Shown in pieces: positions 40,394 to 40,793 of a DNA stretch of 40,793 nucleotides (the first letter of the stretch is position 1; the number at the start of each line of letters is the position of its first letter). Under the pieces are notes generated by a model, which saw only the letters and a program-made list of their open reading frames with translations, ran no database searches and was not told the DNA's origin. Both the position numbers and the translations under genes were made by a program. Origin of the DNA: a virus; the IMG/VR virus record IMGVR_UViG_3300032315_001328, positions 1 through 40,793 of that record; one strand, 5' to 3'.

Positions 40394-40422
40394 ATGATAC
40401 TATATTAAAAATTAAAAGTCAA
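40394..40422 (-). promoter_or_regulatory. Promoter TTGACT-17-TATCAT before the helicase gene
   Basis: On the minus strand TTGACT (40422-40417) and TATCAT (40399-40394) are 17 bases apart, the same hexamers as before the annealing-like gene at 27987. The ATG lies 8 bases after the -10 box, leaving a leader of about two bases and no room for a Shine-Dalgarno. Confidence 0.65.
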
Positions 40423-40423
40423 G

Positions 40424-40690
40424 TTAATCTTCGTCTTCTTGGTCGTCTTCGTCATTTTTTCTGGCAATTAAATCTGTTGTGGCTTCTAAGTTAAGTTGAT
40501 CTACGCTTTGACTCCAAGTATTTAAATAATATAAAAGTGCCATAGCATTTATTTGATTATCAAACTTTGTGAATACTTGAGGCTCACCTTTATTTGAGAA
40601 ATTAAAAAGAACATATCCGCCAAAACTGCATTCGTCAATTTGTTTTAAAAGAGCGTCTGGAAAATTAAATTTTTTCTTATTAGTCACCAA
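40424..40690 (-). CDS. Small acidic-tailed protein upstream of the helicase
   Basis: This 88-residue protein begins at TTG (40690) or, one codon in, GTG (40687). On the minus strand a TAAAAT lies 6 bases before the GTG, the same distance as in the leaderless promoters nearby, which favours GTG. A strand pair (GGYVLFNFSNKGEPQVF) and a helix (QINAMALLYYLNTWSQSVDQL) are followed by a very acidic tail (NDEDDQEDED). The layout resembles the small protein at 34236-34454, suggesting distant paralogues. The function is unknown. Confidence 0.6.
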   Translation of the reverse strand: MVTNKKKFNFPDALLKQIDECSFGGYVLFNFSNKGEPQVFTKFDNQINAMALLYYLNTWSQSVDQLNLEATTDLIARKNDEDDQEDED

Positions 40691-40702
40691 CTAATTTTAC
40701 AC

Positions 40703-40792
40703 TTAAATAATTAAAATTCCACACTTTTCTTCTATATATTGTGGTGATAAAGTTTTTAAATCAGATTCGTAGACTTGAAGGAATTTAAATTC
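40703..40792 (-). CDS. C-terminal end of a further leftward gene cut by the window edge
   Basis: On the minus strand an open frame enters from the right edge and ends after 29 residues (ending in QYIEEKCGILII) with TAA at 40705-40703. The composition looks coding and it lies in line with the leftward operon. No family can be named. An AAGTGTAAA element (40704-40696) overlaps its stop, ahead of the next gene. Confidence 0.45.
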   Translation of the reverse strand, partial: EFKFLQVYESDLKTLSPQYIEEKCGILII

Positions 40793-40793
40793 A

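Noticed and set aside
1-40793. tRNA genes, CRISPR arrays, insertion sequences or an attachment site
   Set aside because: No cloverleaf-like sequence, regularly spaced repeat, transposase or integrase was seen on either strand; a tRNA scan would be needed to exclude weak cases.

Overview
The window is part of an AT-rich tailed-phage genome, either free phage or an integrated or assembled viral contig. The tail genes indicate a long, flexible, non-contractile (siphovirus-type) tail: a tube protein, a 2573-residue tape measure protein, and a lambda-like tip series M, L, I, J. There is no sheath. A lambda-type tip and J-type receptor-binding protein argue for a Gram-negative host. Four near-consensus TTGAC(A/T)-17-TAT(A/C)AT promoters fit a host with an ordinary housekeeping sigma factor. 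The host species cannot be named from this sequence. Head and packaging genes must lie to the left of the window and more replication genes to the right. No tRNA, rRNA, CRISPR array, insertion sequence or integrase was seen.

Layout. Bases 1-27176 are the late structural arm, read rightwards. In order they hold a partial gene, the major tail (tube) protein, a strong terminator, four small chaperone-region genes, the tape measure protein, a 1153-residue unknown tail protein, two divergent tube-fold paralogues and an unknown protein. One tube-fold paralogue then runs on the opposite strand (17520-18572). M-like, L-like and I-like tip genes follow, then a 1765-residue J-like protein interrupted near its N-terminus by an intein-like Hint domain, and finally a putative adhesin. 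Several late transcription-unit starts share an AGTGTAAT-type element. Two copies of it face each other between the inverted gene and the M gene.

Bases 27178-40792 are the replication arm, read leftwards, and they meet the late arm with a single base between stop codons. In transcription order they encode a small acidic protein, DnaB-type helicase, ThyX thymidylate synthase, Toprim primase, Cas4/RecB-type Fe-S nuclease, a separate degenerate PHP domain of DNA polymerase III alpha, an unknown 172-residue protein, a DEDDh proofreading exonuclease and a small acidic protein. The polymerase III alpha catalytic core, a putative ssDNA-binding protein, two glycosyltransferase genes and a possible recombination-annealing protein complete the arm. 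Together these make a nearly self-contained replisome whose replicase is split over separate genes. Four promoters in this arm place the start codon only 6-8 bases after the -10 box, so the mRNAs are predicted to be leaderless or nearly so.

Most notable points: the fourfold expansion and inversion of a tube-protein family, the Hint insertion in J, the split replicase, the leaderless early promoters, and the GT4/zinc-ribbon/DUF4214/GT9 protein whose GT9 half continues in the next gene. All homology statements come from reading motifs by eye; no database search was run.
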